From Verrucomicrobiaceae bacterium (GTDB lineage Bacteria; Verrucomicrobiota; Verrucomicrobiia; Verrucomicrobiales; Akkermansiaceae): DNA of 33,115 bases. The notes beneath the pieces are model-generated. The model searched no databases. It worked only from the letters and a program-made list of their open reading frames with translations, and was not told where the DNA came from. The stretch spans positions 1 to 33,115 of the forward strand of contig JAIXQH010000023.1 in assembly GCA_027484055.1 (NCBI GenBank). The letters run 5' to 3'. Below are positions 8,381 through 14,486 of this stretch, one piece after another; position 1 is the first letter of the stretch, and every line of letters begins with the position of its first letter. Made by a program: the position numbers and the translations under genes.

Positions 8381-8592
8381 AAAGCCTTGGAAAGAGAGGG
8401 GAACGCGGGAATCCCCAAGCGCATCACCTCAGCTACCCTCCGACACCGCTTTACCACCCATCTTTTGGAATCCAGAACCGATTCCGCACGAGCCAGAGCC
8501 TCCTCGGCCATGCTGCTGTCTCTACCACCAGAATTGATCTCCATGTGGTGAAGCGTCCGGGCGCGGGTGCCCCAAGCCCCTTGGATCATCTC
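8381..8592 (+). pseudogene. intI: Integron integrase (IntI-type tyrosine recombinase), C-terminal remnant
   Basis: The reading frame from 8381 gives [16 protein letters not shown], then [18 protein letters not shown] up to 8482. This is the box-II part of a tyrosine recombinase (H-x-L-R-H). One frame over, from about 8484, it continues [20 protein letters not shown], then [17 protein letters not shown]. That reproduces the LLGH..VSTT..I.THV..RGG.G..SPLD ending characteristic of integron integrases. The N-terminal two thirds, including the first catalytic Arg region, are absent, and one base is missing around 8482-8485. The codon where the catalytic Tyr is expected (8536-8538) is GAT, Asp. The remnant is therefore dead three times over. 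XerC/D is the alternative family, but the SPLD tail and the adjacent attC sites favour IntI. Confidence 0.85.
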
Positions 8593-8695
8593 CCAACCGC
8601 TAAATTTTCCCAGATCCAGATTTATGGCTTGGCCCGCCAGCATGGACACCCTATCAAGTACTGCATGAACAAGGTCGCCAAACTCTGTACTCGCG

Positions 8696-8774
8696 GGTCG
8701 GGTTTTACCCTGATCACCGACCGGTCGTGTATCACCCCCCAAACCCGACCGTTCGGTTAATAACACTGTTAGGC
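8696..8774 (+). promoter_or_regulatory. Structured leader and insertion core site (attI or first attC remnant)
   Basis: An inverted repeat GGTCGGGTTT (8696-8705) and AAACCCGACC (8741-8750) encloses a perfect palindrome CGACCGGTCG (8718-8727). The core GTTAGGC at 8768-8774 follows. The core marks the left boundary of the first cassette. It could be the integron's attI site or the right end of a lost cassette's attC, and the palindromes could also be operator or terminator structures. No clear -35/-10 promoter could be picked out. Confidence 0.5.
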
Positions 8775-8780
8775 AAGAAC

Positions 8781-9281
8781 ATGAAGACAATACTAACAAT
8801 AATCGCCCTCTTGACGGCAGTTTCTCATGGTCAAGTCACCACGGCATCGCTCTTGCAACTAATTGCCAATCCAGAGAAGTTCGACGGTAAGACGGTAGTC
8901 GTCGAGGGTGTAACAAATATCGATTTTGAAGGTAACGCGATTTACCTCAGCAAAGAACATTGGAAGCATTCGATTTCGTCGTTTGGTGTCTGGCTTGATC
9001 TCGATCCCAAGCTTGCGAAGGACCGAAAGTGGGCGAACGGACTCTATTGCGTTATCAAGGCGACGTTTCGTGCTGGCGACAGGGGACACATGGGTCTCTT
9101 CATGGGATCACTCACGGAAGTTTCGATGTTCGACCTTCGCGAGGCGATTAGCCCAGATGACGTCTCCAAACGACAAAAAGAAGCCCAACAAGTCGGCACT
9201 GACCAACCCGCTACCGCTCCGCAGTTAAAGTCGGAGGGTAAAGAGAACCCCAAACCAGAGTCGGAGGTTCGCCCCCGGTAG
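8781..9281 (+). CDS. Cassette 1: exported small protein, unknown function
   Basis: 166 residues from ATG 8781, twelve bases after the cassette boundary. A signal peptide is clear (MKTILTIIALLTAVSHGQ). The mature part contains LLQLIANPEKFDGKTVVVEG, FEGNAIYLSKEHWKHSIS and GVWLDLD, then a Lys/Glu/Pro-rich tail. The core looks like a small beta-barrel of the type met in other cassette proteins that begin with a ..LIANPEKFDGK..V.G pattern, but no activity is known to me. The last 30 or so residues lie inside attC 1 (from 9183), so the C-terminus is partly recombination-site sequence. A longer frame from 8727 would cross the cassette boundary and is rejected. Confidence 0.8.
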   Translation: MKTILTIIALLTAVSHGQVTTASLLQLIANPEKFDGKTVVVEGVTNIDFEGNAIYLSKEHWKHSISSFGVWLDLDPKLAKDRKWANGLYCVIKATFRAGDRGHMGLFMGSLTEVSMFDLREAISPDDVSKRQKEAQQVGTDQPATAPQLKSEGKENPKPESEVRPR

Positions 9282-9307
9282 CGGGTGGCAGGCCTTCAAC
9301 GTTAGGC
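9183..9307 (+). other. attC site 1
   Basis: R'' is GCCCAAC at 9183-9189 and R' is GTTAGGC at 9301-9307. The inner arms ACCCGCTACC (9206-9215) and GGTAGCGGGT (9277-9286) are exact reverse complements. Next to them CCAACCC opposes CCACCC with one unpaired A, the extrahelical base expected in attC. The loop is about 60 bases. The 3' arm GGCCTTCAACGTTAGGC is typical of environmental attC sites. Confidence 0.88.
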
Positions 9308-9317
9308 ATACTACTTC

Positions 9318-9596
9318 ATGCGCCGATTTTTACATCTTCTCGTAGTTGGCTTGAAGGCTGGCGGGATTTTGTGCGCCGTGTTCATGGCTTTATGGTTTGC
9401 GATTTGTTTTCTCTGTCTTATTTTTGATTTCATCCCGTCAGGCCAAAGGTTACGAGATTCGTTTTTTGATTCGTCGGTTGGTCATGCGGTTGGGTTTTAT
9501 CTTTATGGCGGGCTGTATTTATTTCTGATTGCGAGCATCCCGTTGGGTCTGATTTATTCATTTTGCATTTATAGCTGGTGTCGGAGGCAGACATGA
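9318..9596 (+). CDS. Cassette 2: small membrane protein, unknown function
   Basis: 92 residues from ATG 9318, sixteen bases after the boundary. Two hydrophobic helices are evident: about residues 8-36 (VVGLKAGGILCAVFMALWFA onwards) and 58-86 (GFYLYGGLYLFLIASIPLGL onwards). A short polar loop with several charged residues separates them, and the protein ends WCRRQT. No enzyme motif is visible. Two-helix membrane proteins of this size are frequent in cassette arrays. I do not recognise a family. Confidence 0.75.
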   Translation: MRRFLHLLVVGLKAGGILCAVFMALWFAICFLCLIFDFIPSGQRLRDSFFDSSVGHAVGFYLYGGLYLFLIASIPLGLIYSFCIYSWCRRQT

Positions 9597-9618
9597 AGCA
9601 TTTAGATTATAACCGTAT

Positions 9619-9716
9619 GCCTAACCAGTCGCCGGAGCCAACCGCCGTTGGCGCGGTCAGTTCCGCTATCGCGGTTCACGTCGCGAGTCGGCGGTGGCTC
9701 AGCTTTTTTCGTCGGC
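9619..9716 (+). other. attC site 2
   Basis: R'' is GCCTAAC at 9619-9625. The arms GAGCCAACCGCCG (9635-9647) and CGGCGGTGGCTC (9689-9700) pair over 12 bases with one extra unpaired A in the 5' arm. The 3' core is GTCGGC at 9711-9716, a degenerate form of GTTRGGC lacking one base. This suggests the site is damaged or poorly recombinogenic. Confidence 0.82.
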
Positions 9717-9722
9717 AATAAA

Positions 9723-10238
9723 ATGTTCAGTACGTTCACCAAGATTTTCACGTTGATCGCTCTGATTGCAAGCTCTAGCCACGGTGCCGTGGTCTACCAA
9801 ATTGCTTTTCCGTTTGAGAGTTACTTCTTGCTCGCACGCGTCGATGTCGAGGAATCCACGGCCACGGCCACTGTTGTCATGGAACCTCGGCCCAACTTCG
9901 TTGACGTCTTTATCGAATTTGATTATTTTTCGACAATATTCTTTTTGGATGTTCGCCTACCAAGTTTGCCTGCTCCTCCTTTCGCCATAAGCGGTATTAG
10001 CGTGCCCGAGAGCTCAACACTTTTCATCTATCAGGACCAAATCACATTGACCCCTGCACAGCATGACTACTTTGTGAATCCGCGTAGTGCGCGCCTGATG
10101 ATTGAATCAACAGGTTCAGTAGTAAATCAAATCGACTTATATGTTATTCCTGAACCAAGTATATGTTTACTAACTACATTATTATTAATCGTGCTCATTC
10201 GTCGAAAACGAGACGACCGACTGAAATATGGCGAATAA
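9723..10238 (+). CDS. Cassette 3: PEP-CTERM surface protein
   Basis: 171 residues from ATG 9723, about eleven bases inside the cassette; an in-frame upstream start at 9648 would lie inside attC 2 and is rejected. The N-terminus MFSTFTKIFTLIALIASSSHG is a signal peptide. The middle is beta-rich without known motifs. The C-terminus VIPEPSICLLTTLLLIVLIR then RKRDD is a PEP-CTERM sorting signal: Pro-Glu-Pro, one hydrophobic helix, then a basic cluster. From family knowledge such proteins are exported and processed by an exosortase, often into extracellular matrix. No exosortase is in the window, so the host must supply it. A surface protein with lineage-specific sorting inside a cassette suggests acquisition from a related bacterium. 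Confidence 0.85.
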   Translation: MFSTFTKIFTLIALIASSSHGAVVYQIAFPFESYFLLARVDVEESTATATVVMEPRPNFVDVFIEFDYFSTIFFLDVRLPSLPAPPFAISGISVPESSTLFIYQDQITLTPAQHDYFVNPRSARLMIESTGSVVNQIDLYVIPEPSICLLTTLLLIVLIRRKRDDRLKYGE

Positions 10239-10246
10239 GATGCTTC

Positions 10247-10318
10247 ATTCAACGGCGGGCATCACTCCAGTTTGATTTCGGGCTTCCATTGCCGCCGTGG
10301 ATGAGGTAGACGTTAGGC
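10247..10318 (+). other. attC site 3 (short type)
   Basis: R'' is ATTCAAC at 10247-10253, which fits RYYYAAC, and R' is GTTAGGC at 10312-10318. The 5' arm CATCACTCCA and the 3' arm TGGATGAGG pair imperfectly with one extra base on the 5' side. At 72 bases it is close to the short attC class. The arms are weaker than in sites 1 and 2. Confidence 0.68.
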
Positions 10319-10320
10319 CG

Positions 10321-10809
10321 ATGAAGTGTGCCATTGTCATAGCTGGTTGTCTTGGCCTCGCGGCAATTGCATTGCTCTTGCTGGTTCCGACACTTGCCAT
10401 CGGATTCGAGGGTGGCTTCCGACGACAGCAGGTCAGTTCAGAGACATCACCTGACGGCCGCCTTGAACTGATCGTCACGAAGAGGGTGGCTTTTCCAGCC
10501 AACGAGTGGGTTGATCCGTCCGTTGTCGTCAACGCAGAGTTGCGTGAGGTGACTACACGCCGCGTGATTGCTTCACAGCAGAGAATTCTAGTTGAGGACA
10601 GGGACTTCAAGACTCCCTTGATCCAGTGGGGTTCTGACGAGGTTCGTGTCAGCGCATTTGATCAAAGGCAAGGCCAGACCGTGACACTGAAACATCGGCC
10701 TAACCATGCGCTGCAGCGAATGCCGGGGAGCGGTTTCATCTCCGCTGAGCGGTTCACCTTCACTGGCCCGTCGTGGCTGGCTAGGGTCGTTGGGCAAGAA
10801 TTAAGGTGA
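10321..10809 (+). CDS. Cassette 4: N-terminally anchored protein that reads through its attC
   Basis: 162 residues from ATG 10321, eight bases after the boundary; the earlier GTG at 10297 lies in attC 3 and is rejected. The first 30 residues form a signal anchor (VIAGCLGLAAIALLLLVPTL). The body (SPDGRLELIVTKRVAFPANE and onwards) looks like a small exported beta-rich domain of a type common in cassettes. No stop occurs before the recombination site. From about residue 127 the protein is encoded by attC 4 itself (RPNHALQRMPGSGF..) and terminates only at TGA 10807-10809, beyond the 3' core. The HALQR tail is a well-known by-product of translating attC DNA. Function is unknown. Confidence 0.72.
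   Translation: MKCAIVIAGCLGLAAIALLLLVPTLAIGFEGGFRRQQVSSETSPDGRLELIVTKRVAFPANEWVDPSVVVNAELREVTTRRVIASQQRILVEDRDFKTPLIQWGSDEVRVSAFDQRQGQTVTLKHRPNHALQRMPGSGFISAERFTFTGPSWLARVVGQELR
10698..10795 (+). other. attC site 4
   Basis: R'' is GCCTAAC at 10698-10704 and R' is GTTGGGC at 10789-10795. The 5' arm begins GCCTAACCATGCGCTGCAGC, a sequence very typical of environmental attC sites. The 3' arm (GGCCCGTCGTGGCTGGCT at about 10766-10783) pairs with it imperfectly. This is the last attC and ends the array. Confidence 0.85.
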
Positions 10810-10814
10810 ATATT

Positions 10815-10833
10815 TATAAGCCAGAATTTCTAT
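10815..10833 (+). repeat. REP-like palindrome (diverged copy)
   Basis: TTATAAGCCAGAATTTCTAT shares AAGCCAGA.TTTCTAT with the copy at 8299-8317. It lies 20 bases past the last attC, so diverged REP-like copies sit just outside both ends of the integron. Confidence 0.45.
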
Positions 10834-10911
10834 TTTTTGCGGCACCGATTCTTGTGATTGGCCGCCTGCATGGAACCTCGTAATCCGACCTAGAAATTCA
10901 CCAAAAGCCCC

Positions 10912-11133
10912 GGCCCGTCCACGGCGGTTAAGTTAGGGAAATCCTTGATATCAAGCACAGATCAACGAGATAAACGCAGATGGAAGATGGGTTAAGAAAT
11001 GCATTTCTGAGGTTTCACTCGCGGATTCCGCCGCTTCATCTTCTTGATCTGCGTCCATCCATTTCATCTGCGGTTCAATGCCATCTCATTTGTTGGCGAT
11101 TCTCCCTAACTTGATCGCAGTGGCCCGTCCACG
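10912..11133. repeat. Palindromic MITE-like element A with 12-base flanking direct repeats
   Basis: Direct repeats GGCCCGTCCACG lie at 10912-10923 and 11122-11133. Between them, imperfect terminal inverted repeats face each other: GCGGTTAAGTTAGGGAAATC at 10924-10943 and the reverse complement of GCGATCAAGTTAGGGAGAAT at about 11098-11118. Inside are further inverted arms built from CGCAGAT units (about 10953-10985 and 11041-11073). No coding frame is present. The layout, TIRs plus a direct repeat of target DNA, is what a non-autonomous insertion would leave, although 12 bases is long for a target duplication. Confidence 0.6.
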
Positions 11134-11163
11134 AAAGATCGGCAGCTCATATCAATCGATAAA

Positions 11164-11368
11164 CCGCTAACGAAGATGCCAAGGCCACTTCATTCTGAAA
11201 ACACCAACCGCGAATGAACGCAAAGAGACGCGAATGATCAGAGGTAAAACCGGAGGTTTAATCCAATGGTCTCCATACCGATGCATCGGGCAGGTGAATT
11301 TGGTTTCATTCGCGTTCATTGGCGTCTATTTGCGGTTAAAAAACAAAATGAGGTAGCCGCTAACGAAG
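11164..11368. repeat. Palindromic MITE-like element B with 12-base flanking direct repeats
   Basis: Direct repeats CCGCTAACGAAG lie at 11164-11175 and 11357-11368. Between them a 32-base arm at 11206-11237 (AACCGCGAATGAACGC..) is an imperfect reverse complement of 11306-11337 (..ATTTGCGGTT), with repeated CGCGAATGA units. The plan matches element A, only 30 bases away, but the sequence differs. Similar GAATGAACGCGAAT palindromes are scattered in many bacterial genomes; their origin is not settled to my knowledge. Confidence 0.62.
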
Positions 11369-11455
11369 CTGCAATCCGGGATTGTGAATCGACAGGGGAT
11401 AGGCTTGGATGTGCTTCCATTCGATTGAAATGCAAAACCTGATAGTAGAACGCTC

Positions 11456-12805
11456 ATGATCTTCCCGGCACTCAAGGAAACGCTGAAGCAAACCACCTCA
11501 CGCTGCCCGACGTGTCATGCTGACGTACCTGCAGAAGTTTGGAAGACTACGGGTAGCCCGGCGAAAGTTTATCTGACGCGGACTTGCGCCGAGCATGGCG
11601 AGGCCACGGCCTGCATCGCGAGTGATGCGCGGTTTTACTGGTTGGCGAAGGGAGATCCTGCCAATGCCTGCGGTGCCAGTTGTGCATGCTCCGCCGATCC
11701 GGGTGGAATCAACGGCACCCTCGGCCGCAATGCCGGGGCCACGATTCCGGAGGTGGAAGTTTTATCCACTTGTCTCGCGTTGATCGAAATCGTCGATTCG
11801 TGCAACCTTGCCTGCCCGACTTGCTTCGCGGATTCGCCAGTCGGCGCGGCAGGGGATCGTTTGAAATCCCATTCGCTGGAATCTCTGCAAAGCCGCATCC
11901 GGGGAGTTGTTGAGCGAAAGGGGAAAATCGAGCTGCTCCAACTCTCCGGGGGTGAGCCGACGCTGCATCCGCAGTTTTTTGAGCTGCTGGACTGGATTCA
12001 CGCCGAGCCAGGCATCGACTACTGCCTCGTGAATACGAACGGCGTGAAAATCGCCAAGGATGATGATTTTCTAGCGGAGTTGGGAAAACGTGCCCGCCGT
12101 GGCCATTTCCAGCTCTATCTGCAATACGACGGCCCACAGGAGGCGGGCCAGCACGAGTTGCGCGGCAGTGATTTACGCGAGATGAAACGCGCCGTGATGG
12201 ACCGCTGTGAGCGTGAGGAAATTCCGTTCACTTTGGCGATGACGGTGATGCCAGAAAATCTGCCACATCTCTGGGACACCGTTTTAGTCGGTCTCGGTTA
12301 TTCCACCTGTCGCGGTGTGTCCTTTCAGCCGATGTTCCTCAGCGGACGGACACTCACCAGCGGCGGCGAGCGCCTCAATACCGCCGACATCATCCTCGGC
12401 CTAGTCGAGCAGGCTGCTAGTCAACTTCGTTTCGAGGACTTCACGCCGTTGCCCTGTGGCGATCCGAACTGTGCGACGATTGGCTACCTGCTCCGCACCC
12501 CCATCGGCGTGCGTAGCATTTCCGAGTTCATCGACTTCGCCAGCTTGCAGGGATTCCTGCGTGATAAGGTCCGCTACGAACTCGCCGACCTCATTCAGTG
12601 CGGTTGTGAGAACACCGAGCTGGGAGAAATTCTCCATCGCTTCGAGATGAAGGAGAAGGATGCGTTCCGCTTATTTATCAAGCCGTTCATGGATGCGTGG
12701 ACTTGGGATCAGGATCGCATCGACCGCTGCTGCACCCATGTCATCCGGCCGGACGGGATGCTGGATTCGTTTTGCCGTTACTATGCGACGGGAGGTGGGA
12801 GATGA
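11456..12805 (+). CDS. Radical SAM protein of the Tes/MJ0619-like type
   Basis: 449 residues. The N-terminus carries a Cys-rich section (CPTC at 17-20, C44, and C72, C76, C78) that could hold zinc or an auxiliary cluster. The radical SAM signature CNLACPTC follows at 116-123 (C116, C120, C123), with GGEP at about 163-166 for SAM binding. The C-terminal part has further cysteines (CGDPNCATIGY, CGC, CCTHV). This arrangement resembles the archaeal tetraether lipid synthase (Tes) and the MJ0619 methylase group, whose bacterial homologues act on lipid or pterin substrates. The substrate here is unknown. It starts at ATG 11456 without a visible ribosome binding site and overlaps the next gene by ATGA. 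The coupled membrane protein and Lgt-like protein point to a lipid substrate, by inference only. Confidence 0.8.
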   Translation: MIFPALKETLKQTTSRCPTCHADVPAEVWKTTGSPAKVYLTRTCAEHGEATACIASDARFYWLAKGDPANACGASCACSADPGGINGTLGRNAGATIPEVEVLSTCLALIEIVDSCNLACPTCFADSPVGAAGDRLKSHSLESLQSRIRGVVERKGKIELLQLSGGEPTLHPQFFELLDWIHAEPGIDYCLVNTNGVKIAKDDDFLAELGKRARRGHFQLYLQYDGPQEAGQHELRGSDLREMKRAVMDRCEREEIPFTLAMTVMPENLPHLWDTVLVGLGYSTCRGVSFQPMFLSGRTLTSGGERLNTADIILGLVEQAASQLRFEDFTPLPCGDPNCATIGYLLRTPIGVRSISEFIDFASLQGFLRDKVRYELADLIQCGCENTELGEILHRFEMKEKDAFRLFIKPFMDAWTWDQDRIDRCCTHVIRPDGMLDSFCRYYATGGGR

Positions 12806-13167
12806 GTGAAGGACCCATCAAACCCGGCCGGAAATGGTCCGATGTCGAAGAGGTCCCCGCCGAAATCAGCGAACCCACTCCTAAGGATTCGTGCCTTTTG
12901 ATAGGCTGCGCATGGGGTGTGCCATTGGTGGTTGTTCCATTGATCGTAGCATTCTGCTATATGGCATGGCCGCTTAGTCTCGTCTTAGTGCTTGGCTTTC
13001 TGGTATGGATCGGCCGCACCTGCCTCTCAGGCTCAGATTCTGAGGCTGTCCCCAGTTGGGGGAAGGTTGCGTTGTATGTGCTCGTTCAGGTTATTTGGAT
13101 TCCTCTGTTCTGGAGCGCCATTGTCTGGGGCTTTTGCAGTCTTTCGGGTATGGGCAACTTTAAATGA
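12802..13167 (+). CDS. Small membrane protein coupled to the radical SAM gene
   Basis: 121 residues from ATG 12802, which overlaps the radical SAM stop (ATGA). GGAGGTGGGAG lies directly upstream inside the previous gene as a strong ribosome binding site. A hydrophilic N-terminal 28 residues is followed by three hydrophobic helices (about 30-52, 54-70 and 88-115). No known motif is visible. Its tight coupling between a radical SAM enzyme and an Lgt-like membrane protein suggests an accessory role for that unit. Confidence 0.72.
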   Translation: MSEGPIKPGRKWSDVEEVPAEISEPTPKDSCLLIGCAWGVPLVVVPLIVAFCYMAWPLSLVLVLGFLVWIGRTCLSGSDSEAVPSWGKVALYVLVQVIWIPLFWSAIVWGFCSLSGMGNFK

Positions 13168-13171
13168 GATC

Positions 13172-13855
13172 GTGAGCTTTCCGGTCACTCTCACTGGCTC
13201 GCCGATTTACGCGGTGATGCTCCTCTGCGGCATCGCGTGGGGAGCGGTGTATTGGTTTCGAGAATCAAAGAAGGACGGTCGGGTGCTGTTGATTTATGGG
13301 GCGGGCTTGGCCGGTGCTTTTGCCGGGGCGAAGCTCGCGTTCTTGTTGTCAGAAGGCTGGCTGCATTTTCACGATCCGCTGCGCTGGATGGTCTGGCTGT
13401 CCGGAAAGTCGATCATGGGCGCGCTGCCCGGTGGGTGGATCGGCGTAGAAATCGCGAAAAAGGTGCTCGGCTACAACGAGACGACGGGCGACCGCTTTGC
13501 GATGCTGCTTCCACTGCCGCTGCTCCTCGGGCGGATCGGTTGTCAATCCGCCGGGTGCTGTGGTGGCATTGAATGCTCATTCGGGCGCTGGCCGGCGGTG
13601 GAGGTGGAAATGGGATTTCAGGTCGTGGCTTTGATAGGTTTGTGGCTGATGCGGCGGAAACAGTGGCAGATGGGGCAGCATTTTCACCTGTATCTCATCG
13701 CCTACGGATTGTTCCGATTTGCCCACGAATTCATGAGAATCACACCGAAGCCGTTTTTCGGGCTATCCGGATATCAGTTGCTGGGACTTGCGACCTCCAC
13801 TGCGGCGTTGATCGCCTATCGGCTGCGGGAACTGCGGACTTCGGGACTGCATTGA
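13172..13855 (+). CDS. Lgt-like prolipoprotein diacylglyceryl transferase family protein
   Basis: 227 residues from GTG 13172, four bases after the previous stop; no ATG is near, and the longer frame from 12992 would run over the whole upstream gene end. The protein is multi-pass. It shows SGKSIMGALPGGWIGVEIAK at 78-97 and LGRIGCQSAGCCGG at 119-132, matching the Lgt patterns (GxxGGxxG and GRIGCFxxGCCYG with the essential Arg). Lgt moves diacylglycerol from phosphatidylglycerol to the lipobox cysteine. This copy is shorter than typical Lgt (about 260-300 residues) and sits behind a radical SAM gene, so it may be a specialised paralogue acting on another acceptor. Whether a housekeeping Lgt exists elsewhere cannot be seen here. 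Confidence 0.75.
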   Translation: MSFPVTLTGSPIYAVMLLCGIAWGAVYWFRESKKDGRVLLIYGAGLAGAFAGAKLAFLLSEGWLHFHDPLRWMVWLSGKSIMGALPGGWIGVEIAKKVLGYNETTGDRFAMLLPLPLLLGRIGCQSAGCCGGIECSFGRWPAVEVEMGFQVVALIGLWLMRRKQWQMGQHFHLYLIAYGLFRFAHEFMRITPKPFFGLSGYQLLGLATSTAALIAYRLRELRTSGLH

Positions 13856-13930
13856 GTTTCGCCTCTCCCAAAAATAGTTTTATCCCGATGTCACAAATTG
13901 GCATGCTCGGATCAATAAGGGGTGACGATC

Positions 13931-14464
13931 ATGAAACCACTCGCCATCGCCTACTCACCACCTGACATGGACCGCTCCAGCTTCTCCGACTTAATCCGCG
14001 ATCACCACCAGCCATTACTCGCCTACGCCCGCGTCCTAGCAGGTCACCCCGAGCGGGCACGTGAGTTGGTGCAAGAGGCATTCGTCGCCGCATGGCAAGC
14101 CATCGGGCGCTTCGACGTCACCCGTGATTTCGGCTCATGGCTGCGCGGCATTGTTCGCAACAAATGGCGGGAAGACTGCCGCAAGCACCGGCGGGAAGTC
14201 GTCTTGGGTGATCCTGAAATGGTAAGGCTCGAAGAAGCAGTGCGCGCATGGAGCGCCAGCGCGGGTGAGCAGGGCCTGCTTGAGCGGCTCGCGGATTGTC
14301 GCTCGAAATTGCCTGAGGCGCTCTCACTCGCCGTCCACGCTTACTACGATGAAGACCGAGATGGGGATGAAGCCGCAAGCGCCCTCGGCATCCCGCCCGC
14401 CACTTTTCGTAAACGCCTCGAACGCGCCCGCTCCGCCCTGCGCCTCTGCCTTGAATCCAACTGA
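13931..14464 (+). CDS. ECF-type RNA polymerase sigma factor
   Basis: 177 residues from ATG 13931, with AAGGGG eight bases upstream; the GTG at 13922 would overlap this ribosome binding site. Region 2 is clear: FSDLIRDHHQPLLAYARVLA, ARELVQEAFVAAWQAIGRFD, and FGSWLRGIVRNKWREDCRKH. Region 4 ends with DEAASALGIPPATFRKRLER, a helix-turn-helix, then ARSALRLCLES. It should direct RNA polymerase to a small regulon. The following gene begins 22 bases later and encodes a single-pass membrane protein, the usual place of the anti-sigma factor, so the two are probably functionally linked. Confidence 0.9.
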   Translation: MKPLAIAYSPPDMDRSSFSDLIRDHHQPLLAYARVLAGHPERARELVQEAFVAAWQAIGRFDVTRDFGSWLRGIVRNKWREDCRKHRREVVLGDPEMVRLEEAVRAWSASAGEQGLLERLADCRSKLPEALSLAVHAYYDEDRDGDEAASALGIPPATFRKRLERARSALRLCLESN

Positions 14465-14486
14465 ACCTCAAAAAAAATTCCCGACC

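Larger units (their letters stand above)
8381..10795 (+). mobile_element. Degenerate chromosomal integron with four gene cassettes
   Basis: The unit consists of an integron-integrase remnant (about 8381-8592), a core site GTTAGGC at 8768-8774, and four cassettes ending in attC sites at 9183-9307, 9619-9716, 10247-10318 and 10698-10795. Cassette limits by the G^TTRRRY rule are 8769-9301, 9302-9711, 9712-10312 and 10313-10789. All cassette ORFs run in the same direction and start 7-13 bases after the boundary, which is typical of integron cassettes. The integrase remnant points the same way as the cassettes, the so-called reverse orientation described for some environmental integrons such as that of Treponema. 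With the local integrase dead, the array should be frozen unless another integrase acts on it. Confidence 0.88.

Noticed and set aside
8381..8592. Remnant of a XerC/XerD or phage integrase
   Set aside because: The ..[12 protein letters not shown] tail and the attC array directly downstream fit an integron integrase better, although a profile search should confirm it.
8314..8799. 161-codon minus-strand frame
   Set aside because: It lies opposite the integrase remnant and the cassette leader and shows no protein signature.
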